Source: Planctomycetaceae bacterium (GTDB lineage: Bacteria; Planctomycetota; Planctomycetia; Planctomycetales; Planctomycetaceae). From it: 44,389 bases of DNA. Position numbers and translations under genes: made by a program. Each line of letters begins with the position of its first letter. The first letter of the stretch is position 1. The notes under the pieces were generated by a model. The model saw only the letters and a program-made list of their open reading frames with translations. It had not been told where the DNA came from and did no database searches. Shown piece by piece: positions 34,579 through 43,346 of the stretch. The stretch covers positions 1-44,389 of the forward strand of contig JANQQW010000094.1 in the NCBI GenBank assembly GCA_028284885.1. Reading direction: 5' to 3'.

Positions 34579-36630
34579 ATGCCCGACACACTCCCCAAGA
34601 AGCTGTTCGTCGTCACGGCGTTCGTGCTCGGCGGCCTCCTACTCGGCTCGAACGGCAGCGCGGCCGAGCCGGTCGAGCTGAAGGAGCTGCGGCCGCTGTT
34701 CGAGAACCACTGCCTTGCTTGCCACGGCGAGGAGGGCGAGGCGGTCGACGAACTCGACCTGTCCGGCGTGAAATCCGAGGCGGACCTCGTCGCACGGCCG
34801 AAGATGCTCGCGAAGCTCGTCGAGGCCGTCGACTCCGGGGCGATGCCGCCGGACGAGGAGGCGACCCTCGCCCGGGCAGAACGGGACCGGTTCGTCGGCG
34901 AGCTGCGGCGACTGTTGCGAACGGCGGTCCGCGAACACGGAACGCCGGCCCGCACGCCGATCCGCCGCATGACCCGCATGCAGTACGACAACGCGGTTCG
35001 CGACCTGCTCGACCTGAACGTCGTCGTCTTCCCGTTGCCCGAGCGGATGATGCGGGAGCACGACGGCTACTTCCGCCCGGAGACGGGGAAGATGCCCGAC
35101 GCCGTCCGCGTCGGCAGCCGGCCGCTCGGGAAGTCGCAACTCATCGAACGGCGGCTCGCGGGCGTCTCGGCGTTTCCCCAGGACCGGAAGGCCGAACACG
35201 GGTTCGACAACCGCGGCGACCACCTCTCGATGTCGCCGCTGCTGCTGGAGGAGTTCCTGAAGCTCGGCCGCTCGATCGTCGACAGCCCCGACTTCGGCCC
35301 ACGGACCTGTGGCAAGTGGGGGCAGCTGTTCGCCCCACCCGCTGGGACCGGTGCGGATTCGACGGCCAAGGTCGCGCGACAGCGGCTGCGGCCGTTCTTG
35401 CGTCGCGCCTTCCGACGGCCGGTCGAGGACGAACTGCTCGACCGCTACGTCGCCCACTTCACGAGTCGCACGAATGCTGGCGACAGCTTCGTCGATGCCA
35501 TGAAGTCGGCCGTCGCCGCCACGCTCGCCTCGCCGCGGTTCCTCTACTTGTACGACCGCGGCGACGAGGCGGCCGACGACTTCGACCTCGCGTCGCGGCT
35601 TTCGTTCTTCCTGTGGGGCAGCCTGCCGGACGACGAACTGCTCGACCTCGCCGCCGCCGGCACGCTGCACGAACCGGACGTGTTGCGGGGCCAGGTCGAC
35701 CGCATGCTCCGCGACCGCAAGCTGAAGCGGTTCTGCGACGCGTTCCCCACGCAGTGGCTGCAGCTCGAACGGATCGTGTCGTCGACGCCGGACCGCGAGA
35801 AGTGGCCGCAGTTCTACTACGCGAAGTACCGGGCCAGCATGCACATGATGCTCGAGCCGTTGCTCGTCTTCGAGACGGTGCTGGTCGAGAACCGCCCGGT
35901 GACCGACCTCGTCGACCCGGACTTCTCCTACCGGAGCGAACTGTTGCAGGAGTGGTACAAGAGCGGTCGGCAGGGTCGGCCCGGGCCGCCGACGGTCGTC
36001 GTCTTCCGGCGGGTGCCGAACGAGGACCGGCGGTTCGGCGGGGTGATCACGAACGCGGCCGTGATGACGATGAACGCCGGCACGCACCGGTCGAAGCCGA
36101 TCACCCGCGGGGCGTGGATCGCGAGCGTCATCCTGAACGACCCGCCGGAGCCGCCTCCGGCCGACGTGCCGCCGCTGCCCGAGAAGCGAGCCGAGGACGA
36201 GAACCTCACGCTGCGGGAGCGATTCGCCGCCCACCGCACGAATCCCTCGTGCGCCGGCTGTCACACCCAGATCGACCCGCTCGGCTTCGCCCTCGAGAAC
36301 TTCGACGCCGCCGGCCTGTGGCGGGAGACGTATCCGAACGGTCGCAAGGTCGATGCGAGCGGCACGCTGTTCGGACGCCACCGGTTCCGGGACGTCGTCG
36401 AGTTCAAGGATGCGCTGCTGCTGGAGAAGGACCGCTTCACCCGGGCGTTCGCCGGCCACGTCCTCTCGTACGCGCTCGGCCGCGAACTCGACGTCGCCGA
36501 CGGCCCGGCCCTCGACGAGATCACCGCGGCCACCGCCGCCGACGAGTACCGCCTGCACACATTGATCCACGCCGTCGTCCGCAGCCCACGGTTCTCGGGC
36601 GCGTCGGACGATCAGAGAAGAGAAAAATGA
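34579..36630 (+). CDS. DUF1592 planctomycete cytochrome c protein
   Basis: A 683-residue protein with a signal peptide or N-terminal hydrophobic segment (KKLFVVTAFVLGGLLLG). The mature N-terminus carries a heme c motif, Cys45-x-x-Cys48-His49 (CLACHG). The later regions fit DUF1587 (RRMTRMQYDNAVRDLLDL), DUF1595/DUF1592 (RLRPFLRRAFRRPVEDELL, DLASRLSFFLWGSLPDDELL), DUF1588 (GVITNAAVMTMNAG) and the C-terminal DUF1585, with a second CAGCH motif at CAGCHTQIDPLGFALENF. The family is typical of planctomycetes; its electron-transfer role is unproven. Its stop lies within an inverted repeat, and a DUF1552 gene follows. Confidence 0.92.
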   Translation: MPDTLPKKLFVVTAFVLGGLLLGSNGSAAEPVELKELRPLFENHCLACHGEEGEAVDELDLSGVKSEADLVARPKMLAKLVEAVDSGAMPPDEEATLARAERDRFVGELRRLLRTAVREHGTPARTPIRRMTRMQYDNAVRDLLDLNVVVFPLPERMMREHDGYFRPETGKMPDAVRVGSRPLGKSQLIERRLAGVSAFPQDRKAEHGFDNRGDHLSMSPLLLEEFLKLGRSIVDSPDFGPRTCGKWGQLFAPPAGTGADSTAKVARQRLRPFLRRAFRRPVEDELLDRYVAHFTSRTNAGDSFVDAMKSAVAATLASPRFLYLYDRGDEAADDFDLASRLSFFLWGSLPDDELLDLAAAGTLHEPDVLRGQVDRMLRDRKLKRFCDAFPTQWLQLERIVSSTPDREKWPQFYYAKYRASMHMMLEPLLVFETVLVENRPVTDLVDPDFSYRSELLQEWYKSGRQGRPGPPTVVVFRRVPNEDRRFGGVITNAAVMTMNAGTHRSKPITRGAWIASVILNDPPEPPPADVPPLPEKRAEDENLTLRERFAAHRTNPSCAGCHTQIDPLGFALENFDAAGLWRETYPNGRKVDASGTLFGRHRFRDVVEFKDALLLEKDRFTRAFAGHVLSYALGRELDVADGPALDEITAATAADEYRLHTLIHAVVRSPRFSGASDDQRREK

Positions 36631-36735
36631 ACCACAGAGACACAGAGGGCCACAGAGACGAGCAAGAGAGGTTGACGGCTTCGGCCTTTCGAGTCTCCGG
36701 TTCTTCCTCTGTGAACTCTGTGTCTCTGTGGTTCA
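36628..36735. repeat. MITE-like inverted repeat in the DUF1592-DUF1552 gap
   Basis: The arms TGAACCACAGAGACACAGAG (36628-36647) and its exact complement (36716-36735) bound 68 bases that include a further CCACAGAGAC copy. The 'NHRDTE' reading of this sequence recurs as spurious ORFs in many planctomycete and cyanobacterial genomes, so it is probably a dispersed, non-autonomous element. Its left arm supplies the stop of the DUF1592 gene and the last few codons may derive from it. Confidence 0.75.
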
Positions 36736-36772
36736 ATCAGACCGAACGTCAACACGCGACCGGAGTCGCCCG

Positions 36773-38119
36773 ATGAGCCGAACCAGTCGTCGCAACTTCC
36801 TCCGCGGGGCCGCGGGGGTGTCGTTGTCGCTGCCGTGGTTGGAGAGTCTCGCCGCGCCGTCGGCGCGGAAGCCTTCCACGCGGATGGCGATCTACTACGT
36901 GCCGATCGGCGTCGTTCGTCGGGGCTTCTTCCCGGGCGAGGCCGAGGACGCCATCCCGAAGTTCATCGGCGACCAGAAGGAGATTCCGACGAATGCGAAG
37001 ATCCCCGTCGGGCTGCACGACTGGCCGGAGCTGACGCCCACGCTCGAGCCGCTGGAGCCGGTGCTCGACAAGGTCACCTTCGTCACCAACCTCGACCGCT
37101 TCTACAAGCACGGCAGCGACGTGCACGCCCAGTGCGGCTCGTGCTTCCTGTCGAGCGCGACGGCCCACTCCGTCGAGGAGTCCGTCTACCCGCTCGCCCG
37201 CACGCTGGACCACGTCGTCGCGGACCACGTCGGCGACGCGACCCCCTTCCGCACGCTGGAGATCAGCTGCAACAGCCACCGAGACAACAAGGAGTCGATC
37301 TACTTCGACAACGTCTCCTGGTACGGCACCAACCACGTCGCCCCGTCCATCCGCGACCCGCGGAAGCTGTACCACCGGCTGTTCGGCACCCGCGAGATTC
37401 GCGACCTGCGGAACGTCACCGACCTCGTCCTCGCCGACGCCCGCGGAATGCAGAAGCTGCTCGGCAAGGAGGACCGCGAGAAGTTCGCCGAGTACTTCGA
37501 CGGCATCCGCTCGATCGAGGAGCGGATGGACAAGCTGGAACGGATGAAGTCCGAACTCGCGAAGGTCGACGTGGCCGAGCCGCCCGAGGCCCGGCTGCCC
37601 CGTGGCGAGTACATCCGGCTGATGGGCGACCTGATGATCGCCGCCCTCCGGACCGGACTGACGAACGTCGCCACGATGATGATCGGCCCCGAGCGGTGGG
37701 ACACGCCCTACACCTACGACTCGCTGTTCGACAAGCCCCGCAGCCACCACCAGATGTCCCACAACCAGCACGAGTTCATCGAGGACCTCGAACGCGTCGA
37801 CCGGTTTCACGTGGAGCAGTACGCGTACCTCGTTCAGCGGATGTCGGAGATCGAGGAGGCCGACGGCCGGTCGCTGCTGGACAACACGCTCTTCACCTAC
37901 GGCAGCGGCCTCGGCGACGGGGCGACGCACCAGTACACGAAGCTCCCGATCCTCGTCGCTGGCTCCGGCGGCGGCCGCTTCGTCACCGGCAAACACCTCC
38001 ACTGCCCCGAGGACACGCCGCTCGCCAACCTGTGGCTCACGCAGGCCCAACTGATGGGAGCCCCGCTCGAACGCTTCGCCGACAGCACGGGGCCGATGGG
38101 GCGGCTGCTGAAGGGATGA
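36773..38119 (+). CDS. DUF1552 protein with Tat-type signal (second copy)
   Basis: A 448-residue protein with a twin-arginine signal (SRRNFLRGAAGVSLSLPWLESL). The body matches DUF1552: AIYYVPIGVVRRGFFPG, TFVTNLDRFYKHGSDVHAQCG, EEADGRSLLDNTLFTYGSGLGDG and a C-terminal LAGSGGGRF-like block (VAGSGGGRFVTGKHLH). It follows DUF1592 in the usual order. The 142-base gap holds the inverted repeat element. The ATG at 36773 is used because the preceding in-frame codons lie inside the repeat. Function is unknown. It differs from the 31 kb copy in most blocks. Confidence 0.92.
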   Translation: MSRTSRRNFLRGAAGVSLSLPWLESLAAPSARKPSTRMAIYYVPIGVVRRGFFPGEAEDAIPKFIGDQKEIPTNAKIPVGLHDWPELTPTLEPLEPVLDKVTFVTNLDRFYKHGSDVHAQCGSCFLSSATAHSVEESVYPLARTLDHVVADHVGDATPFRTLEISCNSHRDNKESIYFDNVSWYGTNHVAPSIRDPRKLYHRLFGTREIRDLRNVTDLVLADARGMQKLLGKEDREKFAEYFDGIRSIEERMDKLERMKSELAKVDVAEPPEARLPRGEYIRLMGDLMIAALRTGLTNVATMMIGPERWDTPYTYDSLFDKPRSHHQMSHNQHEFIEDLERVDRFHVEQYAYLVQRMSEIEEADGRSLLDNTLFTYGSGLGDGATHQYTKLPILVAGSGGGRFVTGKHLHCPEDTPLANLWLTQAQLMGAPLERFADSTGPMGRLLKG

Positions 38120-38149
38120 GTTTCCCAAGGCTTGCCTCTGAAGGAAACT

Positions 38150-38232
38150 GACCAGCCGCGACCGTCAGGGAGCGCTTCGACGCGCCCACCGAAGTGACGC
38201 TGCAGAACGCTCCCTGACGGTCGCGGCTGGTC
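38150..38232. repeat. 25-bp perfect inverted repeat element
   Basis: Arms of 25 bases (38150-38174 and 38208-38232; key GACCAGCCGCGACCGTCAGG) are exact complements around a 33-base loop. I recall the same arm as a dispersed repeat in other planctomycetes. It lies between the DUF1552 gene and the DapA-like gene and could act as a strong RNA hairpin or transcription terminator, although no T-run follows. Confidence 0.7.
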
Positions 38233-38301
38233 TTGTTCTCCGTCGAAGGACGTGGATGCTGTGCCCACGGAGAGCGAATCACTAATGGACGCCAACAGCG
38301 A

Positions 38302-39198
38302 ATGCCCATCCCCTCCACCGACCCGATCGTCAACATTCCGATCGTCACGCCGTTCGACGAGGCGGACCGGGTCGATCACGACGCGCTCGGGCGGAACGTC
38401 GAGCGGTGGCTGCGGACGAAGGCGGGCGGGTTTCTCGTCGGGTCGCAGACCGGCGAGGAGTGGGCGCTGTCCGAGGAGGAGAAGCTGGCCGTTGCGAGGA
38501 CGGTGAAGGAGGGGCTCACCGGTGAGCGGTTCCTGATGGGGGGCATCGACTGTCCGTCGGTCACGGAGACGCTGCGGCGGGCGGAGGCGTTCGCGGAGGT
38601 GGGGGCCGAGGTGCTGCGGGTGCGGTTTCCGCGGGGGCGGCAGAACGTGGAGCCGTACTTTCGGGAACTGCTGCCGCGGTGCCCGTTGCCGGTGCTGTTG
38701 ATGCACCAGCCGGAGCCGGCGCGGTTCGGCGAGGCGGCGGCCCCGGCCGCGGAGCCGGAGGTGCTGGCCGCCGTCGCCGACATGGAGAACGTGTTCGGCT
38801 ACGTCACCGACCACGACGTCCGCTTCGAGGCCCGCGTCCGCCGGCGGATCACGACCGACCGCCGTTTCTGGATCTGCAACGGCAGCATCGTCCTGCACGG
38901 CACGCTCATCGGCTGCAACGGCACCACCACCGCCTTCTCGAACATCTGGCCCGACGCGATGGACGAACTCCTGCGGAAGGGGATGGCGGGCGAGTACGAA
39001 GCTGCAAGGCCGTTGCAGGAACTCGTGCAGCGGATCGACGAGGTGATGCTGCCGTACCTGGCCGCCGGCGTGAAGGCGACGCTGCGGCTGGTCGGTTTCG
39101 AGGGCATGCGACCACGACGGCCGACCCCCGACGTTCCAGATGTCGTGATCGAGCAACTGAGGTCGTTGCTGGCCGAGGCGGGGCTGCTCCCGGGCTGA
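38302..39198 (+). CDS. DapA-family protein lacking the Schiff-base lysine
   Basis: A 298-residue TIM barrel of the dihydrodipicolinate synthase/N-acetylneuraminate lyase family. The N-terminus IPIVTPFDEADRVDHDALGRNVERWL and GGFLVGSQTGEEWALSEEEK match the family (GTTGE-like block). The expected Tyr of the LYNxP motif reads LLMHQPEP (Met134/His135). The Schiff-base lysine, usually in GIKD/E, reads FGYVTDHD, so Val168 sits at the position of Lys. Chemistry that depends on that lysine is therefore unlikely. NGSIVLHGTLIGCNGTTTAFSN matches the late family blocks. It may be a non-lyase homologue. The ATG at 38302 lies 70 bases after the repeat. Confidence 0.85.
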   Translation: MPIPSTDPIVNIPIVTPFDEADRVDHDALGRNVERWLRTKAGGFLVGSQTGEEWALSEEEKLAVARTVKEGLTGERFLMGGIDCPSVTETLRRAEAFAEVGAEVLRVRFPRGRQNVEPYFRELLPRCPLPVLLMHQPEPARFGEAAAPAAEPEVLAAVADMENVFGYVTDHDVRFEARVRRRITTDRRFWICNGSIVLHGTLIGCNGTTTAFSNIWPDAMDELLRKGMAGEYEAARPLQELVQRIDEVMLPYLAAGVKATLRLVGFEGMRPRRPTPDVPDVVIEQLRSLLAEAGLLPG

Positions 39199-39211
39199 CG
39201 TGGTGCGGTCG

Positions 39212-39643
39212 TCAGGTGGGCAGCGGGGCGGCGGTGGCGGCGAACGAGAGTCGCGTGGCGACCTTCCCGTCGACCGACGTCTTGCCCTTCATGTAGAAGG
39301 CGTTCGCCAGTCGCTCGGTCAGTTCGACCTCGATGTCGAGCGTCTCGCTGGGCCGGACCATGCGGCGGAACTGCGTGTCGGTCTGCCGGGTCACGACCGG
39401 CACCTGCCCGTCCTCGACCGGCTCGATCCCCGCAATCAGGATCGCCCCCGCCTGAAAGCACATCTCGGTCTGCAGCACGCCCGGCAACACCGGGAAGTCC
39501 GGGTAGTGCCCGCGGAACACGTCGAGGTCCGGCGAGACGGTCTTCCGAGCGTGAATTCTCGTATCCGTCAGCTCGACGACCTCGTCGATCCACAGGAAGG
39601 GGGGCCGGTGCGGGATGACGTTCTTGATCTCTTCGATGTTCAT
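39212..39643 (-). CDS. FabZ-like hot-dog dehydratase
   Basis: A 143-residue hot-dog protein, the usual length for 3-hydroxyacyl-ACP dehydratases. The active site His46 is in [13 protein letters not shown] and Glu60 in [13 protein letters not shown], which aligns with the FabZ/FabA His/Glu pair. It would remove water from 3-hydroxyacyl-[13 protein letters not shown] near the start is typical. It starts at an ATG at 39643 and its first four bases overlap the end of the oxidoreductase gene (ATGA). Its best functional neighbours are that oxidoreductase and, distantly, the ACP and ketosynthase at the left end. A thioesterase role cannot be excluded. Confidence 0.88.
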   Translation of the reverse strand: MNIEEIKNVIPHRPPFLWIDEVVELTDTRIHARKTVSPDLDVFRGHYPDFPVLPGVLQTEMCFQAGAILIAGIEPVEDGQVPVVTRQTDTQFRRMVRPSETLDIEVELTERLANAFYMKGKTSVDGKVATRLSFAATAAPLPT

Positions 39644-41079
39644 ACCGTGGCCGTCTCGGGCACGAGGTACTTGTCGAGTTCGTTGGCGACGATCACGCCG
39701 TAGTTCACGGCACCCAGCCAGCCGGACATGATGATGCCGACGCTGCCGGCGTGGAACAGGCCGGAGACCTGCTCGGGCAGCCGCTTGCTGACGTCAAGGC
39801 CCTCGAACTTCGTGCCGAACGACGCACCGCCGATGTGCCGCGTGTAGTGCTCGAAGGTCCGCGGCGTCGACGCCTCCACCCAGTCCACCTTCTCGCGGAT
39901 GCCCGGCACGTACTGCTCGAGGCAGTCGAGCGTCGTCTCGCAGAGGTCCTCCTTCGAGGCCTCGTACTCCTCCTCGGGAAGGTGGGCCCAGTCGTCGTAG
40001 TTCGCGTTGGTCGACGAGACGACCATGTACCTGTCCGGCCCTTCGCGGTCGGGCCGCGTGCTGGGGTAGTAGAAGGAGAACGTGCGGCTGCTGATGTCCC
40101 GGCTGAGCATCGCCGTCGCGTCGAAGCCCTCGTGCTCCGAGTGGAACAGCAGGTCGCCGCACGACTCGTCGAACGTCTCGCCCGGCTTGAGGGCGATGTA
40201 GACCTGGCAGCTGGAGTTGTTCAGCCGGACGGCCTTCGCCTCCTCGACGAACTCGGGGTCGAAGTGCTGCTCGCCGGCGAGTTTCAGGATCGTCGACTTC
40301 AGGTTCGCGTTCGACATGATCGCCCGGCAGCCGATGCGGCGGCCGTTCACGACGACGCCCGTCACGTTCCGGTTCTCGTCGATCTCGATCCTCTCGACGA
40401 GGGACCGCATGCGTACGTCGACGCCGTTCTTCTCCATCTCGGCCTTCATCTGCGTGACGAGCTTGTCGGTCCCGCCGGAGAAGGTGAACACGCCCTTGTG
40501 CATGAAGTTCGAGAAGACGATGCCGTAGGTGATGGCCGGGTCGTCGAGCGTGCTGCCGTTGGCGTAGGTGATCGGCTCCATGACGAGCCGGACGACGTCG
40601 CTGCGGCCGGGGAAGAACTCCTCGAACAGCTCGCGGGTCGTCGTCTCCTGGTCGTCGTAGAAGTTCATCGACCGGGCCTTGTCGAAGAACCGCTGCACGG
40701 TCTCCTCGGGGACCTTCATCTCGTCCGTCATGATCCGCGTGAAGTCCTGCCGGTCGAACGTCGTGCGGAGGGAGAACTGCGGGTTCTCGAAGCGAATCCC
40801 CTTCAGCTGGACGATGCTCTCGGCGATCTCGGGCGTCCAGTACTTGCGGCAGCTCTTCTTCATCCCGATGGGGAAGCCGTGCAGCGAGATGTCGAAGATG
40901 TGGCCGCCGCGGCGCTTGAACCAGGTGGCCATGCCGCCGAGTTGGTAGTGGTGCTCCAGCAGCAGCACGGAGTAGCCCTGCCGGGCGAGCACGTTGGCCG
41001 AGGTGAGCCCGGCGAGTCCGCTGCCGATGACGACGACGTCGTACTCGTCACGGCAGCCTGCGAGGAAGTCCTTGGGCAT
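39640..41079 (-). CDS. Phytoene-desaturase-like FAD-dependent oxidoreductase
   Basis: A 479-residue protein of the carotenoid desaturase/isomerase-like amine oxidase fold. The FAD-binding N-terminus is [19 protein letters not shown] (GxGxxG at 19-24) and the second conserved stretch is [16 protein letters not shown]. The C-terminal [22 protein letters not shown] is the family FAD contact. It probably introduces or isomerises double bonds in a lipid or polyene chain. It is not clearly a carotenoid enzyme because no phytoene synthase or other crt gene is near. It overlaps the FabZ-like gene by four bases, so the two are co-translated. Together with ACP and ketosynthase elsewhere, it suggests an unusual acyl-lipid pathway. 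Confidence 0.85.
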   Translation of the reverse strand: MPKDFLAGCRDEYDVVVIGSGLAGLTSANVLARQGYSVLLLEHHYQLGGMATWFKRRGGHIFDISLHGFPIGMKKSCRKYWTPEIAESIVQLKGIRFENPQFSLRTTFDRQDFTRIMTDEMKVPEETVQRFFDKARSMNFYDDQETTTRELFEEFFPGRSDVVRLVMEPITYANGSTLDDPAITYGIVFSNFMHKGVFTFSGGTDKLVTQMKAEMEKNGVDVRMRSLVERIEIDENRNVTGVVVNGRRIGCRAIMSNANLKSTILKLAGEQHFDPEFVEEAKAVRLNNSSCQVYIALKPGETFDESCGDLLFHSEHEGFDATAMLSRDISSRTFSFYYPSTRPDREGPDRYMVVSSTNANYDDWAHLPEEEYEASKEDLCETTLDCLEQYVPGIREKVDWVEASTPRTFEHYTRHIGGASFGTKFEGLDVSKRLPEQVSGLFHAGSVGIIMSGWLGAVNYGVIVANELDKYLVPETATV

Positions 41080-41260
41080 CGGATTCGTCGGGATCGGGGA
41101 GGCGGCGAGGGCTCCGGCGACGGGCCGGATTCGTCAGTCTATTGAAGGCGCGCGGTCAAGACGAGCGAGTCCGTTCTCGCGGCGGTGACCGGGCTTCCTT
41201 GAAGCGCCGTACCGGCTTGCCGAGAATGCGGAGAACCCCGCACCCTCCGAGGCCCCGACC

Positions 41261-43135
41261 ATGTCCTGCCTGCGCACCCTCCTGACAGTCGCCTGTCTCC
41301 TCTCGGCCAACTTGCTCCTCGCCGCCGACTTCGACGTGCCCGCGGGACTCAAGAAGCTCCGTGTCCCGAAGGACAACCCGCTCACTGCGGAGAAGGTCGC
41401 CCTCGGCAAGCAGCTCTACTGGGACGGCAGGCTCTCCAGCGACAACAAGGTCTCCTGTGCGAGCTGTCACCACCCCGACCACGGCTGGAGCAACGGCGAA
41501 CGGTTCGCGACCGGTGTGAAGGACCAGGTCGGCGGCCGCAACTCGCCCACCGTGCTGAACACGGCCTACCAGCGGTTCCAGTTCTGGGACGGTCGGGCCG
41601 GTTCGCTCGAGGAACAGGCTCTGGGGCCGATCCAGAACCCGATCGAGATGAACATGTCGCTGCCCGAGGTCGTGAAGAAGCTCAACGCGATCGACGGCTA
41701 CCGCGAGCAGTTCCAGAAGGTCTTCGGCACGGACGTCACGTCCGACGGCATCGCCAAGGCGATCGCCGCGTACGAGCGGACGATTCTCTCCGGCGACGCC
41801 CCGTACGACCGCTTCAAGGCGGGTGACGAGGACGCCCTCGGCGAGTCGGCCCAGCGAGGGATGAAGCTGTTCTTCGGCAAGGCCCGCTGCAGTGCCTGCC
41901 ACTCCGGGTCGAACTTCACCGACAACGCCTTCCACAACATCGGCGTCGGCTTCCAGCCCAACGGAAAGGAGGCCGCGGACGCCGGCCGCAAGGCGATCAG
42001 CAATCTCGGCGGCGACTACGGCTCCTTCAAGACACCCACGCTCCGCGAGATCGCCCGCACCGCCCCGTACATGCACGACGGCAGCGAGAAGACCCTCGAG
42101 GACGTGGTGAAGTACTACAACCGAGGCGGGAACGTGAACGCCTGGATCGACGAGGAGATGGCTCCGCTGGGGCTGACCGAGCAGGAGATCGCCGACCTCG
42201 TCACGTTCGTGAAGGAGGGTCTCTCCAGCGACAGCTACCCGAACCACGAGCCGCCCGAACTGCCGGGCCTCGTCTCGGAGACCTCGGCCGCCGCCGAGTC
42301 CGTGCTCGCGCCGGGGGCGAAGGCCGAGAAACTCGGCGACAGCTTCAAGTTCACCGAGGGTCCGACCTGGGACCGCAAGGGGACCGTCTACTTCTCGGAC
42401 ATCCCCAACTCGGTCATCCACACCTGGACCGCCGAGAAGGGCATCGGCGAGTTCACGGACCCGGTCGGCGCCAGCAATGGTCTGCGGTTCGACGCCGACG
42501 GCCAACTCCTCGCCTGCCAGCCCGCCGGACGCGCGCTGGTCCAGTTCGATCCACGGAACCCGAACTCCCTGATCGTGCTCGCGGACACCTACGGCGGCAA
42601 GAAACTCAACTCCCCGAACGACCTCTGGATCGACCCGACCGGCGGCGTCTACTTCACCGACCCGCGGTACGGCTCGATGGACGACCTCCAGCAGGACGGG
42701 TTCCACGTCTACTACCTGCCGAAGACGAAGACCGGCTACGGTGAACTCGTCCGCGTGCTGGACAACCTGACGAAGCCGAACGGCGTCGTCGGCACGGCGG
42801 ACGGCAAACGACTGTACGTCGCCGACCCGGGAGCCAAGACGACCTACGTCTACGACATCACCGGTCCCGGCAAGCTCGCCAACCGGAAGGTGGCCGCGAG
42901 GACCGGGTCGGACGGCCTCGCCGTCGACACCCGCGGCAACCTGTACGTCACGGGGCAGGGCATCTCGGTCTACTCGCCGGAAGCGGAACTGCTCGAGACG
43001 ATCCCCTTCCCGGAGCGACCGGCCAACATGGTCATCGGCGGGCCCGACGGCAAGACGCTCTACGTCACGGCCCGCAAAGGCTTCTACAGCGTGAAGCTCA
43101 CCGTCGGCGACGGCAGCGACCCGTTCGCCAAGTGA
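41261..43135 (+). CDS. Di-heme cytochrome c peroxidase fused to SMP-30/gluconolactonase domain
   Basis: A 624-residue exported fusion. The signal peptide is about 1-22. Residues 35-325 form a bacterial di-heme cytochrome c peroxidase/MauG domain with heme c motifs CASCH (Cys66, Cys69, His70) and CSACH (Cys210, Cys213, His214), and YMHDGS with Met271 as a likely heme ligand. Residues 355-620 form an SMP-30/gluconolactonase beta-propeller: Glu366 in FTEGPTW, Asn453 in NSPNDLWIDPTGGVYFTDPRYG, and LTKPNGVV, DGLAVDTRG. The first part would reduce peroxide or oxidise a substrate and the second hydrolyse a sugar lactone. The joining in one polypeptide is unusual and suggests sequential oxidation and lactone hydrolysis in the periplasm; that is inference. 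Confidence 0.9.
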   Translation: MSCLRTLLTVACLLSANLLLAADFDVPAGLKKLRVPKDNPLTAEKVALGKQLYWDGRLSSDNKVSCASCHHPDHGWSNGERFATGVKDQVGGRNSPTVLNTAYQRFQFWDGRAGSLEEQALGPIQNPIEMNMSLPEVVKKLNAIDGYREQFQKVFGTDVTSDGIAKAIAAYERTILSGDAPYDRFKAGDEDALGESAQRGMKLFFGKARCSACHSGSNFTDNAFHNIGVGFQPNGKEAADAGRKAISNLGGDYGSFKTPTLREIARTAPYMHDGSEKTLEDVVKYYNRGGNVNAWIDEEMAPLGLTEQEIADLVTFVKEGLSSDSYPNHEPPELPGLVSETSAAAESVLAPGAKAEKLGDSFKFTEGPTWDRKGTVYFSDIPNSVIHTWTAEKGIGEFTDPVGASNGLRFDADGQLLACQPAGRALVQFDPRNPNSLIVLADTYGGKKLNSPNDLWIDPTGGVYFTDPRYGSMDDLQQDGFHVYYLPKTKTGYGELVRVLDNLTKPNGVVGTADGKRLYVADPGAKTTYVYDITGPGKLANRKVAARTGSDGLAVDTRGNLYVTGQGISVYSPEAELLETIPFPERPANMVIGGPDGKTLYVTARKGFYSVKLTVGDGSDPFAK

Positions 43136-43229
43136 CTGGTCCCCTTGCCTAACATCTTGGAAGGGTAGCCGCAGGCTGGTTGCTCGCCCACGTCGGGACG
43201 CCACCAGCCGATGAACACGTCTCCCCGGG

Positions 43230-43250
43230 CCTCTCCCCTCGGAGGAGAGG
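43230..43250. repeat. Short hairpin CCTCTCC/GGAGAGG
   Basis: CCTCTCC (43230-43236) and GGAGAGG (43244-43250) surround a seven-base loop. It lies in the 211-base gap between the fusion gene and the last gene, which otherwise shows no gene. It could be a terminator or a dispersed palindrome; no T-run follows. Confidence 0.35.
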
Positions 43251-43346
43251 GAGCAATCGGGCCCACTCGTTGTCCGCCCACCGGGCCGGTTGTACGATCG
43301 ACTCGTCTTGCTTCGACCCCACCGAACCCTGAAGGAGTTCGCCGCG

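Noticed and set aside
36521..36736. Reverse-strand 71-codon frame reading NHRDTE-type sequence
   Set aside because: It is the translation of the inverted repeat, a well-known spurious annotation, not a gene.
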